A DNA stretch of 64,000 nt from Subsaximicrobium wynnwilliamsii (GTDB taxonomy: Bacteria > Bacteroidota > Bacteroidia > Flavobacteriales > Flavobacteriaceae). Where the stretch lies: contig NZ_VORM01000013.1 in the NCBI RefSeq assembly GCF_007997225.1, positions 62,001 to 126,000 on the forward strand. Reading direction: 5' to 3'. The translations under genes were made by a program, and so were the position numbers. A model generated the notes under the pieces. The model saw only the letters and a list, made by a program, of their open reading frames with translations, was not told the DNA's origin and made no database searches. Below are positions 15,790 to 23,954 of the stretch, piece by piece; the stretch's first letter is position 1, and the number at the start of each line of letters is the position of its first letter.

Positions 15790-17100
15790 ATGAGTAGTAT
15801 TGTAGCCATAGTGGGTCGTCCTAATGTTGGGAAATCGACCTTATTCAATAGATTGATTCAAAGGCGTGAGGCCATTGTAGATGCAGTGAGCGGTGTGACC
15901 AGAGACCGTCACTACGGCAAAAGTGATTGGAACGGAAGAGAGTTTTCCATTATAGATACCGGTGGGTATGTGAAAGGCAGCGATGATGTTTTTGAGGTCC
16001 AAATTGACCGCCAAGTGGTCTTGGCAATAGAAGAAGCAGATGTCATATTATTTATGGTAGACGTAGAATCTGGCGTCACGGGCATGGATGAGGATGTCGC
16101 CAAATTGCTTCGAAAAGTGGAGAAACCCGTTTTATTGGTAATCAATAAAGTAGATAATAATAAACGCGCCGAGGATGCTGTGGAGTTTTACTCCTTAGGC
16201 TTGGGCGAATACTTTACCATTGCCAGCATTAACGGCAGTGGTACTGGCGATTTGTTGGATGCCGTGGTTGAGGCGTTGCCTAAAGAAGTAGCTCGGGATA
16301 CTGAAGAAGCGCAGCTGCCAAGATTTGCAGTGGTTGGTCGTCCCAATGCGGGCAAATCTTCGTTTATCAATGCCTTGATTGGGGAAGAGCGCTACATTGT
16401 AACCGATATTGCGGGTACTACGCGAGATTCCATAGACACCAAATACAACCGTTATGGTTTTGAATTCAACTTGGTGGACACTGCAGGGATTCGCAGAAAG
16501 TCAAAAGTGAAGGAGGACCTGGAGTTCTATTCGGTAATGCGAAGCGTGCGAGCCATTGAGCATTGCGACGTGTGTATTGTAATTTTAGATGCGACTCGAG
16601 GTTTTGACGGCCAAGTGCAAAACATCTTCTGGTTGGCAGAGCGCAATAGAAAAGGCATCGTGATTTTGGTCAACAAATGGGATTTGGTAGAAAAGAATAC
16701 CTTGAGCACCCGTGATTTTGAACGCGAAATCAAAAAAGAACTCGAGCCGTTTACAGATGTGCCTATCGTGTTCATATCGGTATTGAACAAGCAGCGTATT
16801 TACAAGGCCATTGAAACTGCAGTGGAGGTTTACAACAACCGAACCAAAAAAATCAAGACCAGCAAACTCAATGAGGTCATGTTGCCCATCATTGAGAATT
16901 ATCCGCCACCCGCATATAAAGGAAAATTTGTTAAGATCAAGTACATCATGCAGTTGCCTACGCCGCAACCGCAATTCGCGTTTTTTTGTAACTTGCCCCA
17001 ATATGTAAGACCACCTTACAAGCGTTATTTGGAAAATAAATTACGTGAGGAATTCGATTTTCACGGTGTCCCAATAAGTGTCTATATGCGTAAAAAGTAA
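15790..17100 (+). CDS. der: Ribosome biogenesis GTPase Der (EngA)
   Basis: The 436-aa product has two tandem GTPase domains, the hallmark of Der: GRPNVGKST at 9-17 with DTGG and NKVD, and GRPNAGKSS near 183 with DTAGI and NKWD. A C-terminal KH-like domain (about 355-436) ends in [10 protein letters not shown]. Der acts in 50S subunit assembly in the cytoplasm and is usually essential. The length matches the family. It stands alone, divergent from the LysM gene; the T9SS lectin gene follows 17 bases downstream on the same strand. Confidence 0.97.
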   Translation: MSSIVAIVGRPNVGKSTLFNRLIQRREAIVDAVSGVTRDRHYGKSDWNGREFSIIDTGGYVKGSDDVFEVQIDRQVVLAIEEADVILFMVDVESGVTGMDEDVAKLLRKVEKPVLLVINKVDNNKRAEDAVEFYSLGLGEYFTIASINGSGTGDLLDAVVEALPKEVARDTEEAQLPRFAVVGRPNAGKSSFINALIGEERYIVTDIAGTTRDSIDTKYNRYGFEFNLVDTAGIRRKSKVKEDLEFYSVMRSVRAIEHCDVCIVILDATRGFDGQVQNIFWLAERNRKGIVILVNKWDLVEKNTLSTRDFEREIKKELEPFTDVPIVFISVLNKQRIYKAIETAVEVYNNRTKKIKTSKLNEVMLPIIENYPPPAYKGKFVKIKYIMQLPTPQPQFAFFCNLPQYVRPPYKRYLENKLREEFDFHGVPISVYMRKK

Positions 17101-17117
17101 ACTGTTTTAATTAGCTT

Positions 17118-19559
17118 ATGTTCAGAAAAATAAAAATATCAATTGCCATATTATCAACGATTTTTTTATCAATTCTGAACGGTAAAACCCAAGACACACC
17201 ACCTCAAATTGTAGTTTCGGGCAATCAGGGCTATTGCGCCGATGCGCCGATACCTATTGTTTCGAGCGTGAGTATTGCCGATGCCGATGCTGGCGATGAT
17301 ACGCTAGATGAGGTGTTTATACAAATTGCTGAAGGCTATGCCATTAATCAGGATCTTTTATCCTTGAACGGAAGCTTTCCGAATATCACAGCATCTTGGT
17401 CTGTTGCCGAAGGAAAGTTGACGCTTAATGGACCCGCAAGCTTCAACGAATTTACCAATGCCATCGGCAATGTCTTGTTTGAAACTACCCAAACGGAGTT
17501 TGCCGAAGATAAATTCATTTCCATCAATCTTTCTGCAGCAAATTACTTGCCCACAACAGGACATTACTATTTATATGTGGCCGATCCAGGCATTAGTTGG
17601 ACCCAAGCAGAAAACGCTGCTGAAAATCAGGAATTCTTCGGAATTCAGGGCTATTTGGCAACATTGACCTCTGCTGAAGAAGCACAACTTGCTGGCGAAC
17701 AAAGTCCCGGTTTGGGGTGGATAGGCGCCAGCGATGCCGAGATAGAAAACACCTGGAAATGGGTCACGGGCCCTGAAGCTGGAACCGTATTTTGGATTGG
17801 CCAAGCCAATGGAACCCCTCAAAATGGCGAATTTTCATTTTGGAATGCCGGTGAGCCCAATAATTTTAATGGCAATGAAGACTATGCGCACATTACAGAC
17901 CCAAGCATTGGCAATGTGGGCTCCTGGAACGACTTACCCAATACCGGCGATGGCAATCCCGGCGACCCTTATTATCCTAAAGGTTATTATGTGGAGTTTG
18001 GAGGCATGCCCGGCGATCCAGAAATCAATCTTTCGGCGAGCACCGCCATCATTATGCCAAGGATAGAAGTTTCAGCAAGCTCCAATTGTGAGAATAGCGT
18101 TTCCCAATTGAGCGTCACAGCCAATACACCAAGGGTGTTGTGGTATGCTTCGGAAACGGCCAACACGGTCATTAACGAAGGCTTGACCTATGAGGTTCAG
18201 CTCAATGAAACCACGACCTTTTGGGTTCTGCCTCTTTTTGAATCTTGTAATACAGGAACCAGAATCCCTTTTCCCATTACGATTTTTCCCACACCAGATG
18301 CGGTGGATATAGGTATTACGCAATGTGACGATCAGGCTCAGGATGGCTTGGCGGTCTTTAATCTCAATGCGTATTTTGAGGACATTACCAATGGAGTTTC
18401 TGCCAATCGGGACATTCAGTATTTTGAGGATGCAGCCCAAACCATTCCTATTGATGGCGATGCTTATACTAGTGTTTCCAATCCGCAAACGGTTTACGCG
18501 AAAATTATAGATACTTCAAGTGGGTGTAGCGCCAATGCTGAAATAGTTTTGGAAACCACTTCCGAAGCAGTAAGTCCTGCATTTTTGGAAGCTTGTGACG
18601 GTTTGGATGAAACAGGATTGGTCAATTTCGATTTGTCTTTGGCGACCAGCCAATTGTTGGAGGGGCTTTCTCAGGATTTTGAAGTGACCTATTATGAAAG
18701 CTACCAAGATGCCTTGGATGAATTTAATGTGTTGCCTACAAATTATACAAATACGACGCCTTATAATCAAATGATCTACGGAAGGATCACGGATAACGGC
18801 TTTTGCTACACGATAGCCGAGGTGCAATTGCGTGTGACGGCTTTGCCAAATCTTGAACCTGATGCCACGGTGTACTATTGTCTCAATAGTTTCCCGGAAA
18901 CCATTCGTTTGAGCGGTGGTGTTGTTGGCGATATCCCAAACAACTACTATTACAATTGGTCCACTGGAGAAACCACAATAAACATTGAAGTCAACGAAAT
19001 AGGCAGCTACACGGTTGAAGTCACGCCAGTGGATGGCTGCCCGAAAACGAGGACGATATCCGTCTTGCCATCTTCCATCGCTGTCATTGATGAGGTGGTG
19101 GTAAACGATTTGGTCGATCTCAATGCCATAAACATTATCGCTTCCGGCGACGGCACTTATGAATACGCATTGAATACGTTTAATGGACCTTACCAAAGTT
19201 CAAACGTCTTCAGCAATCTTTCCGCAGGCTTTTATACAGTGTATGTGAAAGATGTGAAAAACGATTGTGGTATTGTTTCTCAATTGGTTTCGGTGGTGGG
19301 CTACCCTAAATTTTTCACACCAAATGGAGATGGTTACAATGATCGCTGGCAATTGAGGGGTGTTTCAGAACAATTTCAGCCTAATTCTAAAGTTTTTATT
19401 TTTGATCGCTTCGGAAAGCTTTTGAAAACATTGAATACTGCAGATCAGTCTTGGGACGGCTCTTTTGATGGAGCTCTTTTGCCGAGTAGTGACTATTGGT
19501 TTTCGGCAACGCTTCAGGATGGTCGAAGTTTTACTGGACACTTCAGCTTAAAACGTTAG
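17118..19559 (+). CDS. C-type-lectin T9SS surface protein (type B sorting domain)
   Basis: The 813-aa protein has a signal peptide (ending LNGKTQ) and a beta-rich N-terminal domain (about 30-150). A C-type-lectin-like domain spans about 152-295 (HYYLYVADPGISWTQAE, LATLTSAEEAQLA, WIGASDAE, FSFWNAGEPNNFNGNEDYAH, WNDLP). The EPN and WND carbohydrate- and calcium-binding motifs are present. Ig-like segments follow. The C-terminal type B sorting domain covers about 730-813 (FFTPNGDGYNDRWQLRG, IFDRFGKLL, GHFSLKR). It is exported by the T9SS and may bind glycans at the surface. It starts 17 bases after der but is functionally unrelated to it. Confidence 0.9.
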   Translation: MFRKIKISIAILSTIFLSILNGKTQDTPPQIVVSGNQGYCADAPIPIVSSVSIADADAGDDTLDEVFIQIAEGYAINQDLLSLNGSFPNITASWSVAEGKLTLNGPASFNEFTNAIGNVLFETTQTEFAEDKFISINLSAANYLPTTGHYYLYVADPGISWTQAENAAENQEFFGIQGYLATLTSAEEAQLAGEQSPGLGWIGASDAEIENTWKWVTGPEAGTVFWIGQANGTPQNGEFSFWNAGEPNNFNGNEDYAHITDPSIGNVGSWNDLPNTGDGNPGDPYYPKGYYVEFGGMPGDPEINLSASTAIIMPRIEVSASSNCENSVSQLSVTANTPRVLWYASETANTVINEGLTYEVQLNETTTFWVLPLFESCNTGTRIPFPITIFPTPDAVDIGITQCDDQAQDGLAVFNLNAYFEDITNGVSANRDIQYFEDAAQTIPIDGDAYTSVSNPQTVYAKIIDTSSGCSANAEIVLETTSEAVSPAFLEACDGLDETGLVNFDLSLATSQLLEGLSQDFEVTYYESYQDALDEFNVLPTNYTNTTPYNQMIYGRITDNGFCYTIAEVQLRVTALPNLEPDATVYYCLNSFPETIRLSGGVVGDIPNNYYYNWSTGETTINIEVNEIGSYTVEVTPVDGCPKTRTISVLPSSIAVIDEVVVNDLVDLNAINIIASGDGTYEYALNTFNGPYQSSNVFSNLSAGFYTVYVKDVKNDCGIVSQLVSVVGYPKFFTPNGDGYNDRWQLRGVSEQFQPNSKVFIFDRFGKLLKTLNTADQSWDGSFDGALLPSSDYWFSATLQDGRSFTGHFSLKR

Positions 19560-20388
19560 AATCGATTCTTTTGATTTTATTAGGTAAATTCATACTAAAT
19601 GGCTTTCGCATTTGTTTTTTGCAAAACGCCATGATTCATTCAATCAACCAATCTTCCATCAACCAACAGCATGAGATTTTTTCTTTTCGCTTGCCTTTTC
19701 TGTTGTGTCTTTTTGTCTTTTTCGATTAAGAAACTGTGATTTCGATTTTCGATTTACGATTTTTGACGTGAAGACGGAAGACGGAAGATTTACGATTTAT
19801 GATTTACGATTTAGGATTTACGATTGCAGATTGCAGATTGCAGATTGTTGATTTTTGATTGAAGATTCGGCAGCCGAAGATTAGCGATTTCTGATGTTTA
19901 AATGGAAGACGGAAGATTTATGATTTACGATTGCAGATTGCTGATTGCTGATTGTTGATTGAAGATTGGACAGCCGAAGATTAGCGATTTCTGATGTTTA
20001 AATGGAAGACGGAAGATTTATGATTTACGATTGCAGATTGCTGATTGCTGATTGTTGATTTTTGATTGAAGATTCGGCAGCCGAAGATTAGCGATTTCTG
20101 ATGTTTGAATGGAAGACGGAAGATTTATGATTTAGGATTTAGGATTTACGATTGCTGATTGCTGATTGCTGATTTTTGATTGAAGATTCGACAGCCGAAG
20201 ATTAGCGATTTCTGATGTTTAAATGGAAGACGGAAGATTTACGATTTAGGATTTACGATTGCAGATTGCAGATTGCTGATTGCTGATTGCTGATTGAAGA
20301 TTGGACAGCCGAAGATTACATCTTTCATCTTCATCTTCATCTTCATCTTCAAGTTCAAGTTCAACTTCAACTTCAACTTCAATTTCCT
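19560..20388. repeat. Repeat-filled intergenic region: five ~100-114 bp units of 7-bp words plus hexamers
   Basis: No gene is visible. From about 19741 the sequence is built from 7-bp words (GATTTAC, GATTTAT, GATTGCA, GATTGCT). These are organised into higher-order units marked by CAGCCGAAGATTA starting at 19871, 19971, 20078, 20192 and 20306 (spacing 100, 107, 114, 114). From 20323 to 20392 it changes to 6-bp words (CATCTT, CAAGTT, CAACTT), which run into the last codons of the TPM gene. There are no constant repeats with unique spacers, so this is not a CRISPR. Confidence 0.85.
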
Positions 20389-21255
20389 TTACCAGCTCCC
20401 ACCAGCACCTCCGCCAGAGAATCCGCCGCCACCAAAACCGCCACCAAAGCCACCGCCTCCAAAGCCTCCTCCAGAAGATCCTCCTCCAAAGATACCACCT
20501 CCAGAAGAGCGGCCACCAAAGCTACCGCGGCCCAGATTGCTCAAAATAATGGCATCCAAAAGACTCACGCCACCAGAACGTTTACCGCCAGAACCACCGC
20601 CACCGCCACGTTTTTTAGAGAAAATGACCATGAGTACCACAAACACCACAAAGATAAATAAGAAGGTGCCCATTGGTAAACCTTGGCTATTATTACTTTG
20701 TTTTCGTGTGGCTTGGTATTTTCCCGTAAGCACGTCAAAAATGGCATCGGCGCCTTGATTGAGGCCTTCGTAATAATCGCCACGTTTAAATTGCGGGATG
20801 ATCACGTTTCTGGTAAGCTCACCAGTTATTCCGGCTGTGAGCCGGTCTTCAACGCCATAACCTGGGGAAATCCATATTTTACGATCTTCACGCGCCAACA
20901 AGATAAAAACCCCATTGTCTTCCTTGGCTTGGCCAATACCCCATTTTTGCGCCCATTTTGGGGCTAACAAACCAATGTTTTCGCCTTTTGTACTTGCTAT
21001 AATCGCCACTAGAATCTGCGTGGAGGTGGTGTCGGAATATCGAATGAGCTTTTGTTCAAGATTGGATTTTTCTGAAGCCGATAAAAGATCCACATAGTCA
21101 TAAACGCTAGTTTGCTCTTTAGGCACAGGCGGAATATCAAACTGCGCAAAAGACATACTGGAACATAACATAAGTGCCATCGCCAGCAAAAAGCCACGCC
21201 AGGTGGTTCTTGAATTTTCTCTTGCTACATTCGCTCTATCCCAAAAAATCATCAT
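20389..21255 (-). CDS. TPM-domain membrane protein with glycine-rich tail
   Basis: The 288-aa product has a signal sequence near 20-38 (MALMLCSSMSFAQ), a TPM_phosphatase domain (about 45-175: VYDYVDLLSASEK, STQILVAIIASTKGENI, KWGIGQAKEDNGVFILLA, IWISPGYGVEDRLTAG) and a transmembrane segment near 198-215. The tail is extremely rich in Gly and Ser (SGGGFGGGGFGGG and similar) and ends GGSW. This YgcG-like layout normally accompanies LemA. The start could be further downstream at a Met nearer the signal core. The very end of the gene abuts the hexamer repeat array. Confidence 0.88.
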   Translation of the reverse strand: MMIFWDRANVARENSRTTWRGFLLAMALMLCSSMSFAQFDIPPVPKEQTSVYDYVDLLSASEKSNLEQKLIRYSDTTSTQILVAIIASTKGENIGLLAPKWAQKWGIGQAKEDNGVFILLAREDRKIWISPGYGVEDRLTAGITGELTRNVIIPQFKRGDYYEGLNQGADAIFDVLTGKYQATRKQSNNSQGLPMGTFLFIFVVFVVLMVIFSKKRGGGGGSGGKRSGGVSLLDAIILSNLGRGSFGGRSSGGGIFGGGSSGGGFGGGGFGGGFGGGGFSGGGAGGSW

Positions 21256-21331
21256 AATTAATTACTATTCTAACTGTGAAAGTTGTATTCATATAAATGC
21301 CAAATACCAAATCCCTCTAATCTAAGATTTC

Positions 21332-21392
21332 TGAACTCGAAACTTTAAACCTTGAACTTTGAACTTTTAATTTTTAATGTTCAACTCGAAAC
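21332..21392. repeat. Short 7-bp-word array between the two TPM genes
   Basis: Units such as TTGAACT, TTTAATT and TTCAACT follow each other with a 7-bp period. It separates two genes of an otherwise tightly packed operon. Confidence 0.6.
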
Positions 21393-21397
21393 CCGTT

Positions 21398-21835
21398 TTA
21401 CCCTTTCGAAATGGTATTGGGCAACTCGTTCTTATCGTCGTGCTGCCATGGAAAGTGCTGTTCCAATTGCTGTCCGGCTTTGGTAATGCCATCCACTAAA
21501 CCTTGTTTGAAGTTGCCCGATTTGAAATGAGATTGCATGATGTCTTTGGTGCTGTCCCAAAAATCATCTTCAACCACATCGTTGATGCCTTTGTCGCCAT
21601 AGATCACGAAGGTCTTGTCGTGCACAGCCACATAGATCAATACGCCGTTTTGCTGCTTGGTGTTGTCCATTTTCAAGTAATGGAAAACTTCCATCGCGCG
21701 ATCAAAAACGTCCAGTTTTGTAGTCGCTTCAATGTGCACACGAATCTCTCCTGATGTGTTTTTTTCGGCGTCCCTTATCGCTTCGATAATCGCTTCTTCG
21801 TCCTTTTTATCAAGGAATTTTTCAATTTCAGACAT
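21398..21835 (-). CDS. TPM-domain protein (short form)
   Basis: A 145-aa protein made of a single TPM domain: AIRDAEKNTSGEIRVHIE, MEVFHYLKMDNTKQQNGVLI, TFVIYGDKGINDVV, and LVDGITKAGQQLEQHFPW at the end. There is no signal peptide, so this form is probably cytoplasmic or acts with its membrane neighbour. It starts 2 bases after the lemA stop, so the two are one operon. LemA plus two TPM proteins is a common Bacteroidetes set of unknown exact function, thought to be envelope-related. Confidence 0.9.
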   Translation of the reverse strand: MSEIEKFLDKKDEEAIIEAIRDAEKNTSGEIRVHIEATTKLDVFDRAMEVFHYLKMDNTKQQNGVLIYVAVHDKTFVIYGDKGINDVVEDDFWDSTKDIMQSHFKSGNFKQGLVDGITKAGQQLEQHFPWQHDDKNELPNTISKG

Positions 21836-21837
21836 AA

Positions 21838-22440
21838 TTATTCGCTAAAGTCAAATTCAACTTCCACTGGTCTTTCTGCGCCAGCCTCCGCATCAAAATA
21901 GGCTTTGCCTTCAAAATTGAATAGCCCAGCCAATATGGAATTCGGGAATTTTTTCACATGGTTGTTATAAGGATTGATAGCCTCATTATATCGTGTTCTT
22001 GCGGTTTGTATGGTGTTTTCGGTGCTGGCCAATTCATCCTGTAATTTCAGGAAATTCTGGTTGGCCTTAAGTTCTGGATACCTTTCCACAGTAACCAAAA
22101 GTCGAGACAGAGCGCTGCTCAATCCGCCTTGGGCTTCATTGAATTGTTTTAGTTGCTCTGGTGTGATGTTTGATGGGTCGATTGTGGTTTGGGTCGCTTT
22201 GGCACGAGCCTCAATGACATCGGTTAAAGTGCCGCGCTCAAAATCGGCAGCTCCTTTTACAGTATTGACTAAATTACCAATAAGATCATTACGGCGTTGG
22301 TAGGAGGTTTGCACATTACCCCAAGCTTGGCCAACGTTTTCATTGAGCTGTACTGCGGTATTGTTAAATCCTTTTCCCCAAGAATAGAGGGCAAAGCCGA
22401 TTAGGGCAATGATGATAACAGGAATGAGCCATTTTTTCAT
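21838..22440 (-). CDS. lemA: LemA family protein
   Basis: The 200-aa product has one N-terminal membrane segment (about 4-20: WLIPVIIIALIGFALYSW). The LemA helical bundle follows (YQRRNDLIGNLVNTVKG, IEARAKATQTTIDP, LVTVERYPELKANQNF, ARTRYNEAINPYNNHVKKFP). Family members are conserved membrane proteins with no settled function. It sits 23 bases downstream of the MerR gene and 2 bases upstream of the short TPM gene. Confidence 0.95.
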   Translation of the reverse strand: MKKWLIPVIIIALIGFALYSWGKGFNNTAVQLNENVGQAWGNVQTSYQRRNDLIGNLVNTVKGAADFERGTLTDVIEARAKATQTTIDPSNITPEQLKQFNEAQGGLSSALSRLLVTVERYPELKANQNFLKLQDELASTENTIQTARTRYNEAINPYNNHVKKFPNSILAGLFNFEGKAYFDAEAGAERPVEVEFDFSE

Positions 22441-22463
22441 AAGAGTTGGTTTTTAGAGTTTTT

Positions 22464-22793
22464 TTAGAGTTGTGATTTTATTTTGACGAGCTGTGCTTTG
22501 ATCCCTTCCAATTTGTTTATGATTTCAAAGGTAGTCATTGATTGTTTCTTTTCTTCCTTCAAATGGGTTTTTGCACCTTCGAGTGTAAAACCACGTTCTT
22601 TAACAAGATGATAGATGAATTTTAAATTCTTGATGTCTTCTGGCGTGAACTTTCGGTTGCCTTTGGCATTTTTCTTAGGCTTGAGAACGTCAAATTCCTT
22701 TTCCCAAAATCGCAACAAAGAGGTGTTGACCTCAAAGGCTTTTGCGACCTCGCCAATGCCATAATACCGCTTTTCGGGAAGTTCTATATGCAT
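22464..22793 (-). CDS. MerR-family transcriptional regulator
   Basis: The 109-aa product has the MerR helix-turn-helix at about 9-75 (YGIGEVAKAFEVNTSLLRFW, FTPEDIKNLKFIYHLVKERG) and a short C-terminal coiled coil for dimerisation. There is no ligand-binding cysteine pattern. It starts 2 bases after the M23 peptidase stop. An inverted repeat before the M23 gene (23778-23802) is a possible target; this is inference. Confidence 0.92.
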   Translation of the reverse strand: MHIELPEKRYYGIGEVAKAFEVNTSLLRFWEKEFDVLKPKKNAKGNRKFTPEDIKNLKFIYHLVKERGFTLEGAKTHLKEEKKQSMTTFEIINKLEGIKAQLVKIKSQL

Positions 22794-22795
22794 GG

Positions 22796-23767
22796 TTAAT
22801 CTAGGGATTGGTTTTCTAAAGAAGCCTTTTCCAATAACAATGCATATTCTTCTGCACTTAAGTTTCCGTAGTAAAAATTGATGGGATTGATGCGCTCGCC
22901 GTCCTTAAAAACCTCATAATGTAAATGTGGTGCCTCTGAGCGCCCTGTGCTGCCCACGAAGCCAATAAGGTCGCCACGTTTCACTTTTTGGTTAGCCTTC
23001 ACATTATATTTAAACAAGTGTCCATATAAAGATTGGTAGCCATAACCATGGTCAATGCGAATATGATTTCCATACCCCGTTGATCTATTATCGGCTCGTA
23101 TTACCTCACCATCGCCAGTGGCGTAGATGGGTGTGCCTCGAGGTGCCGTGAAATCCATTCCAAAATGAAATTTTCGCACTTTGGTAAAGGGATCGGTTCT
23201 ATAGCCATAACCCGAGGCCATACGTTTCAAATCTTCGTTCTTAACCGGTTGTATTGCGGGAATTGACGAAAGAAATTTTTCTTTGTCGGCAGCTAAGACC
23301 GCAATCTCATCCAAAGACTTGGATTGTACAACAATTGCTTTTTGAAGGAGGTCCAAACGCTTATTGCTTTCAATGATCAATTTCGAGTTATCATAACCTT
23401 CGTACTTTCTATATCGGTTGACACCACCAAAACCGGCACGGCGTTGTTCGTTAGGGATGGGGTTTGCTTCAAAATATAATCTGTAAATATTGTTGTCACG
23501 ATCCTCAACATTCTCTAAAGCAGCGAAGGCATCGTCAACGTGTTTGTCTAAAATATCATATTGCAGTTGTAAATTGGAGAGTTCGCGCTTAAGGGCTCGC
23601 TCGCGAGGCGATTGAACAAACTGGCTGGCGATAAATACAAATAGAAAACCAAATAGGGCAGAACCCAGTAAAAAAATCATGGCATATTGTAGAGTCTTAC
23701 GCTTTTTGCGCTCTATCTTTCGGTAAGACAGCGTTTCTGGGTCGTAATAATATTTAACTTTAGCCAT
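22796..23767 (-). CDS. M23 family metallopeptidase (membrane-anchored)
   Basis: The 323-aa protein has a cytoplasmic N-terminus rich in Lys/Arg, a membrane segment at about 28-50 (YAMIFLLGSALFGFLFVFIA) and a coiled-coil region (about 58-110). An M23/LytM domain spans about 185-300, with the zinc motifs HFGMDF (H-x3-D), YGHL and HLHYEVF all present. It likely cuts or regulates cutting of peptidoglycan cross-links in the periplasm. It is first gene of the M23-MerR-LemA-TPM-TPM group and is divergent from alaS, an arrangement I recall as common in flavobacteria. Confidence 0.93.
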   Translation of the reverse strand: MAKVKYYYDPETLSYRKIERKKRKTLQYAMIFLLGSALFGFLFVFIASQFVQSPRERALKRELSNLQLQYDILDKHVDDAFAALENVEDRDNNIYRLYFEANPIPNEQRRAGFGGVNRYRKYEGYDNSKLIIESNKRLDLLQKAIVVQSKSLDEIAVLAADKEKFLSSIPAIQPVKNEDLKRMASGYGYRTDPFTKVRKFHFGMDFTAPRGTPIYATGDGEVIRADNRSTGYGNHIRIDHGYGYQSLYGHLFKYNVKANQKVKRGDLIGFVGSTGRSEAPHLHYEVFKDGERINPINFYYGNLSAEEYALLLEKASLENQSLD

Positions 23768-23777
23768 ATTTTAAAAA

Positions 23778-23802
23778 GTTCTATTTTTGCACGATATAGA
23801 AC
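23778..23802. promoter_or_regulatory. Inverted repeat in the M23/alaS divergent promoter region
   Basis: GTTCTAT (23778-23784) and ATAGAAC (23796-23802) are perfect inverted copies 11 bases apart, and a TAnnTTTG motif (TATTTTTG, 23782-23789, plus strand) overlaps the left arm. It may be an operator for the nearby MerR-type regulator or a leader hairpin. Confidence 0.4.
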
Positions 23803-23954
23803 GTATCACAAATATATAAATTGTTTTTTATTTATATGAATTTATACGAAGCAAGCTTAAACCATGAGGAAATGTATCTTTTTTCGTAGTTTATAAATCT
23901 ATAATCAACCAAATATAATGCGCTTCGCATTAAAACCTATTTAAACCTTTACAA

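Noticed and set aside
18516-19196. 226-codon minus-strand frame in the lectin gene
   Set aside because: Shadow of the T9SS lectin protein; the composition (many Ile, Arg, His) is not protein-like for this genome.
19741-20320. CRISPR-like array
   Set aside because: There is regular repetition but no constant direct repeat separated by unique spacers; the whole stretch is made of drifting 7-bp words, and no cas gene is near.
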